DNA of 64,000 bases, taken from positions 310,001 through 374,000 of the forward strand of contig BNCN01000002.1 in assembly GCA_014656495.1 (NCBI GenBank), read 5' to 3'. Within the stretch, counting starts at the first letter, position 1. Each line of letters begins with the position of its first letter. A program made the translations under genes and the position numbers. Shown one piece after another: positions 48,132 to 58,621 of this stretch. This DNA is from Comamonas sp. KCTC 72670 (GTDB lineage: Bacteria; Myxococcota; Myxococcia; Myxococcales; Myxococcaceae). The notes beneath the pieces were generated by a model that was given only the letters and a program-made list of their open reading frames with translations, was not told the origin of the DNA and searched no databases.

Positions 48132-49556
48132 TCACTGCGTGGGCGGGGAGATGAGCTGCACCGTGACGAACTCGCCGTCCTGGACGCGGAACAGCTCGTA
48201 CTCGGACGGCGCCTCGCCGGTCGAGTTGAAGTTCAGGTTGCCGCTGGCGCCCGTCACGTCGATGACCGTCCCGTTGCGGAGCGCCGCGCGAGCGCCCGCG
48301 AAGCCCTCCGTGCCCAGGTTGAACGTCTGCGCGGACTCACCCGGAGGCGGCGTCACGAGCGCCAGTCCGTCCGCCATGCGCGCGCCGGTGATGGGCTGCG
48401 GGTTGTTGACGTCCGGACCCGCGGCATACGCGGCGCCGAGCGCCACCAGGTACATGGCGTCATACGCGTGCGCGGTGAAGGAGTACTGGCCCGGGTCCGT
48501 CTGGTAGGCGGAGCGGAAGCGCTGGGCGAACAGCTGGTAGACGAGGTCCGGACGGGCCTGGGCCGGAGACGTGCCGTAGGAGCCGTTCATCAGCGACGCG
48601 TTGGTGCCCAGGGAGGTGAAGAGGCCCCGGTCCTTGCCCGCGTCGGTGAAGAACCAGCGCTGGGTCGTCCGGCCGGAGCGGATGGTCTCGTTGATGATGC
48701 GCGCGTTGTCCTCGGAGAAGCCGATGAGGACCTCGACGTCCGGCACGTCCTGGGTGATGCGCCGCACCACGTTGCTCACGTCGGTGCTGTTGCGCGCGTA
48801 CTGGGAGGACGTGACGCTGCGCAGGGTGGAGTCGATGCGGCCGAGCGTCACCGCGAAGAGGCCCTGGCCGTAGGCGTCATTCACATAGCTGATGCCCACG
48901 CGCGAGATGTCGTTGAAGGGCGCGCCGTCCACGGGGATGCGGCCCTGGAGCAGGTCGGCGATGATGCGGCCCTGGAGCACGTCGGACGGCGCCGTCCGCC
49001 ACACCAGGCCCGCCGTCGTGCCGTTCTGGTCGTTGATGGTGGCGATGTCCGGGCTGGTGCCGCTGTAGGTAATCATCAGCACGCCAGCGGGCACGGTGAG
49101 CGACGACACCGCGAGCGCCTGGGCGCTGCTGGAGGTGAAGATCATCGGCACCTTGCGCTCGTCAATCAGCCACTGGGCCTGGAGGGCGGCCCGGGCCGGC
49201 TCGGAGCGCGTGTCGCAGATGTGGAGCACGAAGGGCCGGCCGTTGATGCCCTCGCGCTGGTTCACCTCGTCGAGGGCCAGCTTGATGGCGTTGAGGGCCT
49301 GCACCTCGGACTCGTCCGGGCCCTCGGCGGTGCTGAGCGGCACCGCGGCGCCCAGGGCGATGGCGTTGCTGGAGGAGGCGGGGCCGTAGATTTCGCCGCA
49401 CCCCTCCGGCTGCGGCAGGCAGTAGCCCGCGTTGCACACCTGCGCGGTGCCGCAGTCCGAGGACGTCTCGCACTCGGTCAGCCCGCTCGCGGTGGTGAAG
49501 CTGCACCCGGCCATCAGCAGGGTGCTTCCCATCATCATCAGTCCCAGCGCGCGCAT
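48132..49556 (-). CDS. Branched-chain-amino-acid-type ABC substrate-binding lipoprotein
   Basis: A 474-residue lipoprotein: signal MRALGLMMMGSTLLMAGC with lipobox LMAGC. A short Cys-rich segment follows (CETSSDCGTAQVCNAGYC), of the disulfide knot kind common in myxobacterial surface proteins. The rest is a two-lobed periplasmic binding fold (LGAAVPLST, ALNAIKLALDEVN, GVLMITYSGTSP, TAHAYDAMYLVALG) as in LivJ or receptor ligand-binding domains. No ABC permease is adjacent, so it may be a sensor or scavenging receptor. Its ATG overlaps the stop of the upstream TPR gene as ATGA. Confidence 0.88.
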   Translation of the reverse strand: MRALGLMMMGSTLLMAGCSFTTASGLTECETSSDCGTAQVCNAGYCLPQPEGCGEIYGPASSSNAIALGAAVPLSTAEGPDESEVQALNAIKLALDEVNQREGINGRPFVLHICDTRSEPARAALQAQWLIDERKVPMIFTSSSAQALAVSSLTVPAGVLMITYSGTSPDIATINDQNGTTAGLVWRTAPSDVLQGRIIADLLQGRIPVDGAPFNDISRVGISYVNDAYGQGLFAVTLGRIDSTLRSVTSSQYARNSTDVSNVVRRITQDVPDVEVLIGFSEDNARIINETIRSGRTTQRWFFTDAGKDRGLFTSLGTNASLMNGSYGTSPAQARPDLVYQLFAQRFRSAYQTDPGQYSFTAHAYDAMYLVALGAAYAAGPDVNNPQPITGARMADGLALVTPPPGESAQTFNLGTEGFAGARAALRNGTVIDVTGASGNLNFNSTGEAPSEYELFRVQDGEFVTVQLISPPTQ

Positions 49557-50374
49557 CAGAAGCTCACCGCCATTCCCGCACCCGCGCCCTTGGGCGCCAT
49601 CGTGACACGAACCTCGCCCGCGGCCGGGGGGCCTTCCTTCGGATAGAGGATGATGGCGGTGATGGCACCGGCCAGCCCCACGCCGAAGCCGATGTCCGCC
49701 AGCAGCGCGCGGCTGCGCGTCTTGTCGGCGAACTCCTCCTTGGTCTCCACCCGGGTGGCGCCGTCGAACTGCTCCCGCGCGTCGCGCGCCTGCATGCCGA
49801 ACAGCACGCCCGCCACCACGCCCGCCACGCCCACGCCGCCCGCGGCGAAGGCGCCAATGCGCTGGCGCTTGTAGGACGTCAGCGCGCGCTGCAGCTCCGC
49901 CTCCTGCTGACGCCGGCTCTCGTCCTCGGCGCGGCGGGCCGCGAGCTGCTCCTCCTCCGCCTGCTTGCGCGCGGCGTCCGCTTCATCCTGCAGCCGCTGG
50001 CGCTCCGCGTTGGCCGCGGCCGACGCCTGGTCTTCCTTCTCGATGAGCACCCGCAGCCGGTCGATGCTGCGCGCGCTGCGCTTGAGCAGCGTGGGGTCCG
50101 TGCCGTCGGTGGCGCCGACGTATTGCTGGTACCAGCTCACGGCCTCGCGCAGCTCCCCCGCGTTCTCCAGGGAGATGGCGATGTTGTAGATGAGCCGCGG
50201 GTGGGGCTGCGCCTCGTGCGCCTTCTTCAGCGCCTCCGCCGCCTCCTGGTACTTCCCCGCCTGATAGAGCCGCTCGCCCTCCTTGATGAGGGCCGCTGCA
50301 TTTTTCCCGCGCTGCGCGAACGCCACGGGCGGCGCCAACGCGAGAATCACCGACAACACGAAAGCCAGTCTCAT
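49556..50374 (-). CDS. Exported TPR and coiled-coil protein with C-terminal membrane segments
   Basis: A 272-residue protein with a signal peptide (MRLAFVLSVILALAPPVAFA) and TPR units (YQAGKYQEAAEALKKAHEA, RLIYNIAISLENAGELREAVSWYQQY). A charged coiled coil (about 110-165, rich in Glu, Ala, Arg) and two hydrophobic segments (IGAFAAGGVGVAGVVAGVLFG, ADIGFGVGLAGAITAIIL) follow. It is coupled to the downstream binding lipoprotein and may help assemble it. Promoter TTCGAC-18-TAGGCT ends 8 nt before the ATG. Confidence 0.85.
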   Translation of the reverse strand: MRLAFVLSVILALAPPVAFAQRGKNAAALIKEGERLYQAGKYQEAAEALKKAHEAQPHPRLIYNIAISLENAGELREAVSWYQQYVGATDGTDPTLLKRSARSIDRLRVLIEKEDQASAAANAERQRLQDEADAARKQAEEEQLAARRAEDESRRQQEAELQRALTSYKRQRIGAFAAGGVGVAGVVAGVLFGMQARDAREQFDGATRVETKEEFADKTRSRALLADIGFGVGLAGAITAIILYPKEGPPAAGEVRVTMAPKGAGAGMAVSF

Positions 50375-50382
50375 GACCTGAG

Positions 50383-50412
50383 AGCCTAGCGCGGAGACGC
50401 CGGGAGGTCGAA
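50383..50412 (-). promoter_or_regulatory. Candidate promoter TTCGAC-18-TAGGCT
   Basis: On the minus strand TTCGAC (50412-50407) and TAGGCT (50388-50383) are 18 bp apart; the -10 ends 8 nt before the ATG at 50374, predicting a leaderless transcript. Confidence 0.5.
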
Positions 50413-50434
50413 GTGCTGACTTTTACTTCCTGTG

Positions 50435-50482
50435 AAAACGCGGAAGGCCGCCCCCGCGCTCCGTATGAGCGGGAAGCGGCCT
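50435..50482 (-). terminator. Intrinsic terminator of pckG
   Basis: On the minus strand AGGCCGC (50482-50476) pairs with GCGGCCT (50451-50445), with an inner CCCGCTC/GAGCG-CGGG stem, and a TTTT run follows at 50438-50435. It begins 36 bp after the pckG stop. Confidence 0.7.
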
Positions 50483-50517
50483 CGCGGTGTTTCAGGGTGC
50501 TACAGGCGGCCGGAGAC

Positions 50518-52311
<1,794 letters not shown>

Positions 52312-52521
52312 GGATTCGTCCTTGTGGTTCATGTCTGGAGACAGGCCCCAAACGTTCTGGAAGGGGGGCGCAAATGCAACCTGCGACCGGCCGCCCACCT
52401 TGGTACCGAACAGGCCGCTCCTAATTCCACTTATCAGAGGCCGGGCATTCAGTAGTGGACGGCGCACTGCGCCACGGGACTCGCCTTATCAGCCTGGCGA
52501 ATACAGCTTGGCGCGGGCCTT
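52312..52521. promoter_or_regulatory. Divergent control region of pckG and the SLC13 transporter
   Basis: This 210-bp region has two direct copies of CTTATCAG (52430-52437 and 52485-52492) on either side of the palindrome GGCGCA-C-TGCGCC (52461-52473). Both genes could be controlled here by one regulator. No consensus -35/-10 pair is evident. Confidence 0.4.
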
Positions 52522-54381
52522 ATGACCATCGCCATCGTCCTGGGTGTCGTCGTTGTCGCGTTGGTGCTGTTTTCGTTCGATTCGCTCCCCATCGAGGTCA
52601 GCTCGCTCGTGGTGGTGTGCCTGCTGGCGCTCACCGGCGTGCTCACGCCGGCGCAGGCCTTCGAGGGGTTCAGCAACGACACCGTCATCTTCATCTTCAC
52701 GTTGTTGGCGATGACCCAGGGGCTCGCGTCGACGGGCGTGGTCCAGTTGGTGGGCCAACGGTTGTCCTTCTTCGCCCGCTTCGGCCATCAGACGTTCGTC
52801 CTGGCGATGATGGTCGCGGTGGCGGCCTTCTCTTCTGTCATCTCCAACACGGTGACGACGGCGGCCTTCCTGCCGGTGGCCATTGGCGCCGCGCAGCGGG
52901 CCAAGGTGCCCAAGAGCAAGGTGCTGCTGCCGCTGGCGTACGCGTCGATGCTGGGCGGCATGATCTTCCTCTACGGCACGTCCACCAACCTGGTGATGTC
53001 CGCCGCGTTGCAGCGGATGGGGCTGGAGGGCATCGGCGTGGCGGAGCTGGCGCCGGTGGGGTTGCCGCTGGCCCTCATCGGCATGCTCGTGGTGGTGCTG
53101 CTGGGGCCGCTGCTCCTGCCCTCGCGCGAGGGCCAGGGCGCCATGGAGGACTGGACGCTGCGCGACTACCTCACGGAGGCGGTGTTGCCGCCGGACTCGC
53201 GCTACGTGGGCAAGGAGCTGGGGGACATCTCGGAGGGGCTGGGGCTGCGCGTCATCGGCCTCGTCCGGGACGGCGAGGCGCTGCCCGCGCTGCCCGGCCA
53301 CCGGCTGCGCGGTGACGAGCGGCTGCTCATCGAGGGCAACCGCGAGGCGATCCTGCGCGTGAAGGACCTGCGCGGCATCGAAATCCGTCCGGACGTGCGG
53401 CTGTCCGACGCGGAGCTGAGCGTCAAGGACTCCATCCTCATCGAGGCCAGCGTGCCCCCCGACAGCCCGCTGGTGGGGCGCAGCCTGAAGGAGACGCTCT
53501 TCATGGAGCGCTACGGCATGGTGGCGCTGGGCCTGCACCGCAAGCCCGCCATCCAGCGCGTCACCAAGCTCCAACTGCTGGGGCGCACCTTCGGGGAGCG
53601 CTCCCTGTCCATGCTGCCGCTGTCGGTGGGCGACGTGCTGCTCCTGCGCGGGGCGCGGGGCAAGGTGGACGAGCTGGCGCGGGGGGGCAGCCTGACGGTG
53701 CTGGGCGGGCATGAGTACCAGCCGCCGCGCTACGGCAAGGCGCTGCTGGCGGTGGTGCTCTTCCTGGGCGCGCTGGGGGTGGGCTCGCTGGGCGTGGTGC
53801 CGCTGTCGGTGGCGGGCCTCACCGGCATGCTGCTGATGATCGCCACCGGCTGCGTGGACCCGCGCAGCGCGTTCCGGGTGGACTGGCGCGTGGTGCTGCT
53901 CATCGGCTCCATGATGGCGCTGGGCCTGGCCATGGAGGTCAGCGGCGCGGGCCATTTCCTGGGCGACCACGTGGCGAAGCTGGGCACCTACGGCGGCCCG
54001 CGGATGGTGATGGTGCTGTTGATGCTGCTGACCATCATCCTGTCGGCGCCCATGAGCAACCAGGCCGCGGCGCTGGTGGTGCTGCCGGTGGCGCTCAACG
54101 CCGCGCAGCAACTGGGCGTGGACGCGCGGCCCTTCGCCATGGCGGTGACGCTGGCGGCGAGCTGCTCGTTCATCACCCCGCTGGAGCCCAGCTGCGTCCT
54201 GGTCTACGGCCCGGGGCACTACCGCTTCACGGACTTCTTCCGGCTGGGCACGCCGCTCACCGCGGTGCTGGTGGTCATCCTCGCGGTGGCGGTGCCCTGG
54301 GTGTGGCCGCTGGAGAAGGGCGCGTCACCGGCGCCGGTGGAGCGGCGCCCCGTGGTGCGGCAGCTGACGCCCACGCCGTGA
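52522..54381 (+). CDS. SLC13-family anion transporter with TrkA-C domains
   Basis: A 619-residue inner-membrane transporter of the divalent anion/Na+ symporter family. Membrane segments fill the first 195 residues and the last 210. The two signature regions are SVISNTVTTAAFLP and SAPMSNQAAALVVLPV. Between them are two cytoplasmic TrkA-C domains (about 210-295 and 295-390: GLRVIGLVRDG, RSLKETLFMERYGMVALGLHR) that probably bind a nucleotide or ion regulator. Substrates may be dicarboxylates or sulfate. Position opposite pckG hints at C4-dicarboxylate uptake, but that is inference. Confidence 0.92.
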   Translation: MTIAIVLGVVVVALVLFSFDSLPIEVSSLVVVCLLALTGVLTPAQAFEGFSNDTVIFIFTLLAMTQGLASTGVVQLVGQRLSFFARFGHQTFVLAMMVAVAAFSSVISNTVTTAAFLPVAIGAAQRAKVPKSKVLLPLAYASMLGGMIFLYGTSTNLVMSAALQRMGLEGIGVAELAPVGLPLALIGMLVVVLLGPLLLPSREGQGAMEDWTLRDYLTEAVLPPDSRYVGKELGDISEGLGLRVIGLVRDGEALPALPGHRLRGDERLLIEGNREAILRVKDLRGIEIRPDVRLSDAELSVKDSILIEASVPPDSPLVGRSLKETLFMERYGMVALGLHRKPAIQRVTKLQLLGRTFGERSLSMLPLSVGDVLLLRGARGKVDELARGGSLTVLGGHEYQPPRYGKALLAVVLFLGALGVGSLGVVPLSVAGLTGMLLMIATGCVDPRSAFRVDWRVVLLIGSMMALGLAMEVSGAGHFLGDHVAKLGTYGGPRMVMVLLMLLTIILSAPMSNQAAALVVLPVALNAAQQLGVDARPFAMAVTLAASCSFITPLEPSCVLVYGPGHYRFTDFFRLGTPLTAVLVVILAVAVPWVWPLEKGASPAPVERRPVVRQLTPTP

Positions 54382-54385
54382 CGCC

Positions 54386-55009
54386 TCAGTGGATGGCGGC
54401 GCGCAGGCCCACGTCCACGATGACCTGGGCCTCGCGCGCCAGCATCCACTCCAGCCGCTCCTTCACGCCGGCCTCCTCGCCGCCGCACGCGGTGACGGCC
54501 AGCCGGTAGAAGAGCGACTGGTGGCCATCCTCGGACTGCGCCAGCTCGCCGTAGAAGCGCGCCAGGGCGGGGTCGGTGAGGCCTTCGGCCAGCAGGGACA
54601 GGCGCTCGCAGGAGCGGGCCTCGATGACGGCGGCCACCAGCAGCCGGTCCATGCGGCGCTCGGCGGCGGGGGTGCGAATCAGCTTCTGGAGGCCCTGGGC
54701 GTACGGGTCCCCCGCGTCCTTCGTCAGCGTGAGGCCCCGCGCCGCCATCAAGTCCAGCACGCGGGCCAGGTGCGCGCTCTCCTCGCGGGCCAGCCGGGCC
54801 ATCTGCGCGGGCAGCCCGGGCAGGTCCGGGTAGGCCTGGAGCATGGACAGCGCGTTGGCGGCGGCCTTCTTCTCGCAGTGGGCGTGGTCCACCAGCACCT
54901 CGTCGAACCGCTCGAGTGCCAGGGGCAGCCAGCGCGGGTCGGTGGCGGCGTGGAGGATGACGGGGCCCTCTCCAGAGAGGGGACGGCGGGAAGGCGTGGG
55001 ACGGCTCAT
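54386..55009 (-). CDS. miaE: tRNA-(ms2io6A) hydroxylase
   Basis: A ferritin-like di-iron monooxygenase of 207 residues that hydroxylates the isopentenyl group of ms2i6A at tRNA position 37, using O2. Metal-ligand motifs lie in DEVLVDHAHCEKKA, REESAH, EARSCERL and SEDGH. It needs MiaA and MiaB products as substrate; those genes are not in the window. TACAGT ends 10 nt before the ATG and there is no Shine-Dalgarno. Its 3' end is 4 bp from the convergent transporter gene. Confidence 0.93.
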   Translation of the reverse strand: MSRPTPSRRPLSGEGPVILHAATDPRWLPLALERFDEVLVDHAHCEKKAAANALSMLQAYPDLPGLPAQMARLAREESAHLARVLDLMAARGLTLTKDAGDPYAQGLQKLIRTPAAERRMDRLLVAAVIEARSCERLSLLAEGLTDPALARFYGELAQSEDGHQSLFYRLAVTACGGEEAGVKERLEWMLAREAQVIVDVGLRAAIH

Positions 55010-55019
55010 GCGCGCGCGG

Positions 55020-55025
55020 ACTGTA
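55020..55025 (-). promoter_or_regulatory. Candidate -10 hexamer TACAGT for miaE
   Basis: TACAGT (55025 to 55020) is 10 nt before the ATG at 55009, as for a leaderless message. Confidence 0.4.
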
Positions 55026-55037
55026 CGCGGCCGGGGC

Positions 55038-55874
55038 CTAGTCCACCAGGACGAGCCGCCACGTCCGTCCGGCCAGGTAGCCGACCTTGCGGGCGATGCG
55101 GGCGGTGCTCTCGTCCCGCTCGTCGATGCGCAGGGTGAGGCGCGGCAGCGAGGACAGCAGGTGGCGGGAAATCTGGCCCAGGCACAGCAGGGCGTGGCCC
55201 TTCTTGCGCTCGGCGGGCAGCGTGTAGAGGCCCTCCAGCTCCGCGCCGTATTGGGAGCGGCTGCCGATGTCCACCTTGAACACCAGCGCGCCGTTCTCCT
55301 CCAGCACGTAGGTGCGGCGCTGGCGCACGCGCTGGATGACGCGCGCCTCGTAGAAGCGCGGGTCCTCCGCCATCGGGTCCCGCTCGTGGACCTCCCGCAC
55401 GTAGCCCTGGGCCAGCGGCAGCAGCCGGGGCAGGTCCTCTTCCTTCGCCAGCCGCAGCAGCGGGTTGGTGAAGGGGCCCAGGTCGTCCGCGGACACGCTG
55501 AACAGCCGCTGCGTGCGCGACAGGCGGGGCTTGCCCGGCGCCAGGCTGCGCAGCAGCGCGTCCACCGCCGCCTTGTCGCCCACCGTGGAGCGCAGCTTCA
55601 GGCTCGAGGACAGCGCGTCCGCGATGACGCTGGTTGCGGTGGCGTCGCTCGCGCTGGGCACCACGAGCCCGCCCTCGCCGCCCACGAACACGGCGGCGGT
55701 GAGCGCCTTGCCGTCGAAGCGGCCGTAGAAGGCGAAGGGCACCCGGCCCCGGGGCGCGATGCCGAACTCCTCCAGCAACCCCAGCAGGTAGAGGTTGTGC
55801 GCGGGGTCCTTGGACAGCAGCCCCCGCAGGGCTTCCGCGTCATGGGGACCGAGTTGTTCGACGGTAACGGGCAT
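55038..55874 (-). CDS. Two-domain GNAT-family acetyltransferase
   Basis: About 278 residues. The N-terminal half (1-130: HDAEALRGLLSKDPAHNLYLLGLLEEFG) matches the DUF4081-like domain. The C-terminal half is a GNAT fold with YTLPAERKKGHALLCLGQISRHLL for acetyl-CoA and a closing RKVGYLAGRTWRLVLV. It may modify an amino acid, peptide or surface sugar. The start MPVTVEQLGPHD at 55874 is chosen; the open frame further upstream is not coding. TAAGGT lies about 20 nt upstream. Confidence 0.82.
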   Translation of the reverse strand: MPVTVEQLGPHDAEALRGLLSKDPAHNLYLLGLLEEFGIAPRGRVPFAFYGRFDGKALTAAVFVGGEGGLVVPSASDATATSVIADALSSSLKLRSTVGDKAAVDALLRSLAPGKPRLSRTQRLFSVSADDLGPFTNPLLRLAKEEDLPRLLPLAQGYVREVHERDPMAEDPRFYEARVIQRVRQRRTYVLEENGALVFKVDIGSRSQYGAELEGLYTLPAERKKGHALLCLGQISRHLLSSLPRLTLRIDERDESTARIARKVGYLAGRTWRLVLVD

Positions 55875-55914
55875 GAAGGGTCGGGGGCTCCGGCACCTTA
55901 CGAAAAACCGGGCC

Positions 55915-56571
55915 CTACCGGCCAGTGTCCCCAGGCACCCGGAACTCGAAGGGGTAGACGACCTGCGCCTTCCCGCCGCCAAAGGGCGCCGGGAAGCGGA
56001 CGTCCAGCAGCGAGTCGAGGGCGCACGCCTGCACGAAGGGGTCCGGGATGGTGCTCGACACCAGCTCGCCCGCGCTCATGACGCCGCCTGCCTTCCCCGC
56101 CTCCACGGTGAAGCGCAGTTTCACTGTCTGAGGACCGCGGTTGCGTTGTGCCGCGTCCTCGAAACATTGCTGCACGAGCGGAGTCACGGCCTGGATGGCG
56201 GCGCGGATGTCGTCCGCGTGGATGCGGCCGGAGGTGGACTCGATGACGGGCTCCACCTCCACCACGCGCCGGGGGTCTCCCGACGGCGGAGGCGGCGTGG
56301 GCACCACGCGCTGGGACGCAGGGAAGGAGGGCGGGGGCAGCACCGGCGGGGGCGCTGAATCCGGCGGCGTCAGGCCCGGCGTGGGGAGGGCGCGCACGTC
56401 GGGCTGTGGCGCGGCGGGGGGCGCTTCGACGGGCGGCTCGGGGGCTGGTGGGGGTGGCTCGACGTGCACGGGGCGCGTGAGCCAGTAGGAGAGGGCCGCG
56501 CTCAGGATGAGCACGCCCAGGCTCACGCCGGGAATGACGAGCCAGCGGATGAGTGACGACCGGTCGGACAT
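55915..56571 (-). CDS. TonB-like / AgmX-type protein with proline-rich linker
   Basis: A 218-residue protein anchored by one membrane segment (about 11-31: LVIPGVSLGVLILSAALSYWL). A periplasm-spanning proline-rich linker (about 36-95) precedes a C-terminal domain (about 115-218) with IQAVTPLVQQCFEDAAQRN, VKLRFTVEAGKAG and AQVVYPFEFRV, the pattern of the TonB/AgmX_PglI C-terminal module. It should connect an inner-membrane motor to an outer-membrane or surface complex. CAGGAG precedes the ATG. It follows the patatin lipoprotein gene on the same strand. Confidence 0.83.
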   Translation of the reverse strand: MSDRSSLIRWLVIPGVSLGVLILSAALSYWLTRPVHVEPPPPAPEPPVEAPPAAPQPDVRALPTPGLTPPDSAPPPVLPPPSFPASQRVVPTPPPPSGDPRRVVEVEPVIESTSGRIHADDIRAAIQAVTPLVQQCFEDAAQRNRGPQTVKLRFTVEAGKAGGVMSAGELVSSTIPDPFVQACALDSLLDVRFPAPFGGGKAQVVYPFEFRVPGDTGR

Positions 56572-56599
56572 GGGCTCCTGGAGGATATGCCTCCAGGAC

Positions 56600-58438
56600 T
56601 CATTCGCACGAACGTTGCTCTGGCTTGCCCTGCGTGCACTGGGCCAGCGGCGCGAATCGTGCCTCGGCCTCCGAGACCGCGGTGTCCACGGGCTTGTCGC
56701 ACTCGGCGGTGGCGATGCGGCCCTGAATCTCGAAGAGCCGCAGCACCTCGTGGCACCGTGACTGGAAGTGCTTCACGCCCTCCTTGAACAGCGGACGCAT
56801 GACCTCGGGGTTGAAGCCGTAGCCGCTGGCCGTCTGCAATTGCGAGTCCGGGCGGAACATCCACGCGGAGCGCCAGCTGGAGGCCACCTGGTCGAAGCGC
56901 GCCGAGCCCAGCCACATGCTGGTGGCGGCCTTGAGCGCGCCGGGCTCGCGGGGCACGAAGCCGGTGCCGGTGCGGCGGCAGAAGGCGTTGGCGCTGGCGG
57001 TGTCCGTCACGTTGGCCAGGCGCTGCACGCAGACGTTGTACTCCGCGAAGCGGCGGCCCACCGCGGCCAGCTCGCCCTGCTGCACCTCGCCCACGCGCGG
57101 CTGGGCGACGAACAGGTCGATGGTGCGCATCAACACGCTGACGGCGTTGCCCGGCGGGTTCTCCGGTGACGGCTCCACGCCGCCGGTGGAGATGACCAGC
57201 ACGCGCTCGGCGCCGCGCTGCACGGCCTGGAGCAGCGGCAGGCCGGAGCGCACGCCGCCGTCATAGAAGCTGCCCTGGACGCGGCCGGTGCGCGACGGCA
57301 GCCAGGGCACCGGGTCCGCGAGCACGGGCTCGACGATGGAGGCGACCACGCCGTGGATGAGGCCCTCCACGCGCTGCTGGGGCGTGGCGCTCGGGTCGAA
57401 GTTCGTCGGGTCCTGGTCGCTGATGCCGAAGACGTCACCGGTGTCGAAGTCCACGGACACGGCCACCAGCTCCGTGCCGTTGGTGAGCTGCTCGGGGACC
57501 ACCGCGGCGCGCAGCTTGCCGTAGACGCCGTCGAACTGGACCAGGCCGCGCAGGTCCGAGGCAATCTTCCAAATCCAGGTGTTGTTGACGCAGTACAGGT
57601 CCGACTCCACCGAGCACGTGTAGTTGCTGATGAGCAGCGCGCGCGCGGCCTGTTCGTGGCCCGGCGTGTGGAACAGGTCCACCAGGGTGCTGATGAGCGC
57701 GCCGGTGCTGGAGCCCGCGGCCAGGTCGATGCGCGCGTCCCCGCAGCCCTCCGGCGCGGGCTTGCCACGGCACTGCTCCAGCACGCCGAGCAGCCGCCAG
57801 ATGGCGCCCGCGCTGAACGCGCCGTTGGCCCCGCCGCCGCTGAGGACAATCGCGTTGGAGGGGCGGCCCAGCTGGCGGTTCCACTTGCGGGCGCTGATGT
57901 ACTGCGCGGCGGACTCGGCGCCCTCGCGGATGCCGCGCGAGAGCACCTGGAGGGGCACCGTGTCCCCCTGCGCGTCCCGCAGCGCGGACAACGACGCGGC
58001 GATGCCCAGCGTGTTGGCCAGGAAGCGCGCGGCGTCCACCTCGCGCGGGGCGGGGCGGGCGGGGTCCACGTCCGCGGGCAGCGGCGGCACTCCCCACAGC
58101 GGCGTCTCCAGCACCACGCGGAGGAGCTGCTCGTAGCACGCCTCGTTGCTGCCGCCGGCCGCCTGCTTCAGGCAGTCCAGTTGCTCCAGGATGGGCTGGG
58201 GCGCGCTGCCCAGGGCGGACATCCACCGCGCGGCCTCGGCGGGGTCGGCGTAGGCATCCACCAGGTGGCTGCGCGTGAGGCGCGCGGCGCGCTCCTGGAT
58301 GGGCACGGGGAGCGGCGCGGCCTTGGGGTCCCCGGGCGTGTTCAGCGCGTTCAGGAGGTAGCCCGTGCGCAGGAAGCAGCCGCTCGACAGGGCCGCGAGC
58401 GCGCTCAGGCACAGCAGGTACGTGGTGCTCCGGTTCAT
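56600..58438 (-). CDS. Patatin-like phospholipase lipoprotein
   Basis: A 612-residue lipid acyl hydrolase anchored to a membrane: signal MNRSTTYLLCLSALAALSSGC with Cys21. The patatin core (about 194-430) has the oxyanion loop LSGGGANGAFSAG, the nucleophile elbow AGSSTG (Ser near 244) and the catalytic Asp in FYDGGVRSG. The N-terminal 190 residues and the C-terminal 150 residues are extra helical regions not seen in minimal patatins. It may attack prey or host membranes. GGGGGGA precedes the ATG. The tail includes FNPEVMRPLFKEGVKHFQS. Confidence 0.93.
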   Translation of the reverse strand: MNRSTTYLLCLSALAALSSGCFLRTGYLLNALNTPGDPKAAPLPVPIQERAARLTRSHLVDAYADPAEAARWMSALGSAPQPILEQLDCLKQAAGGSNEACYEQLLRVVLETPLWGVPPLPADVDPARPAPREVDAARFLANTLGIAASLSALRDAQGDTVPLQVLSRGIREGAESAAQYISARKWNRQLGRPSNAIVLSGGGANGAFSAGAIWRLLGVLEQCRGKPAPEGCGDARIDLAAGSSTGALISTLVDLFHTPGHEQAARALLISNYTCSVESDLYCVNNTWIWKIASDLRGLVQFDGVYGKLRAAVVPEQLTNGTELVAVSVDFDTGDVFGISDQDPTNFDPSATPQQRVEGLIHGVVASIVEPVLADPVPWLPSRTGRVQGSFYDGGVRSGLPLLQAVQRGAERVLVISTGGVEPSPENPPGNAVSVLMRTIDLFVAQPRVGEVQQGELAAVGRRFAEYNVCVQRLANVTDTASANAFCRRTGTGFVPREPGALKAATSMWLGSARFDQVASSWRSAWMFRPDSQLQTASGYGFNPEVMRPLFKEGVKHFQSRCHEVLRLFEIQGRIATAECDKPVDTAVSEAEARFAPLAQCTQGKPEQRSCE

Positions 58439-58621
58439 GTGCGTCCCCCCGAGAGGCGCGCCGGGCGAGGCGCCAGCGCGGGAGGGCGCCGGGGCTCGTG
58501 CCCGGCGCCGCGTGGGCGGAGATGTTAGCGCAGGCTCGCGAGCAGGAGCGCCGGAGACTGTAGGGATGCGGACGGCGCGCGGGCACCGGAGTGGGGCCCA
58601 CGCGCCGTCGTGGTGGGGGTC

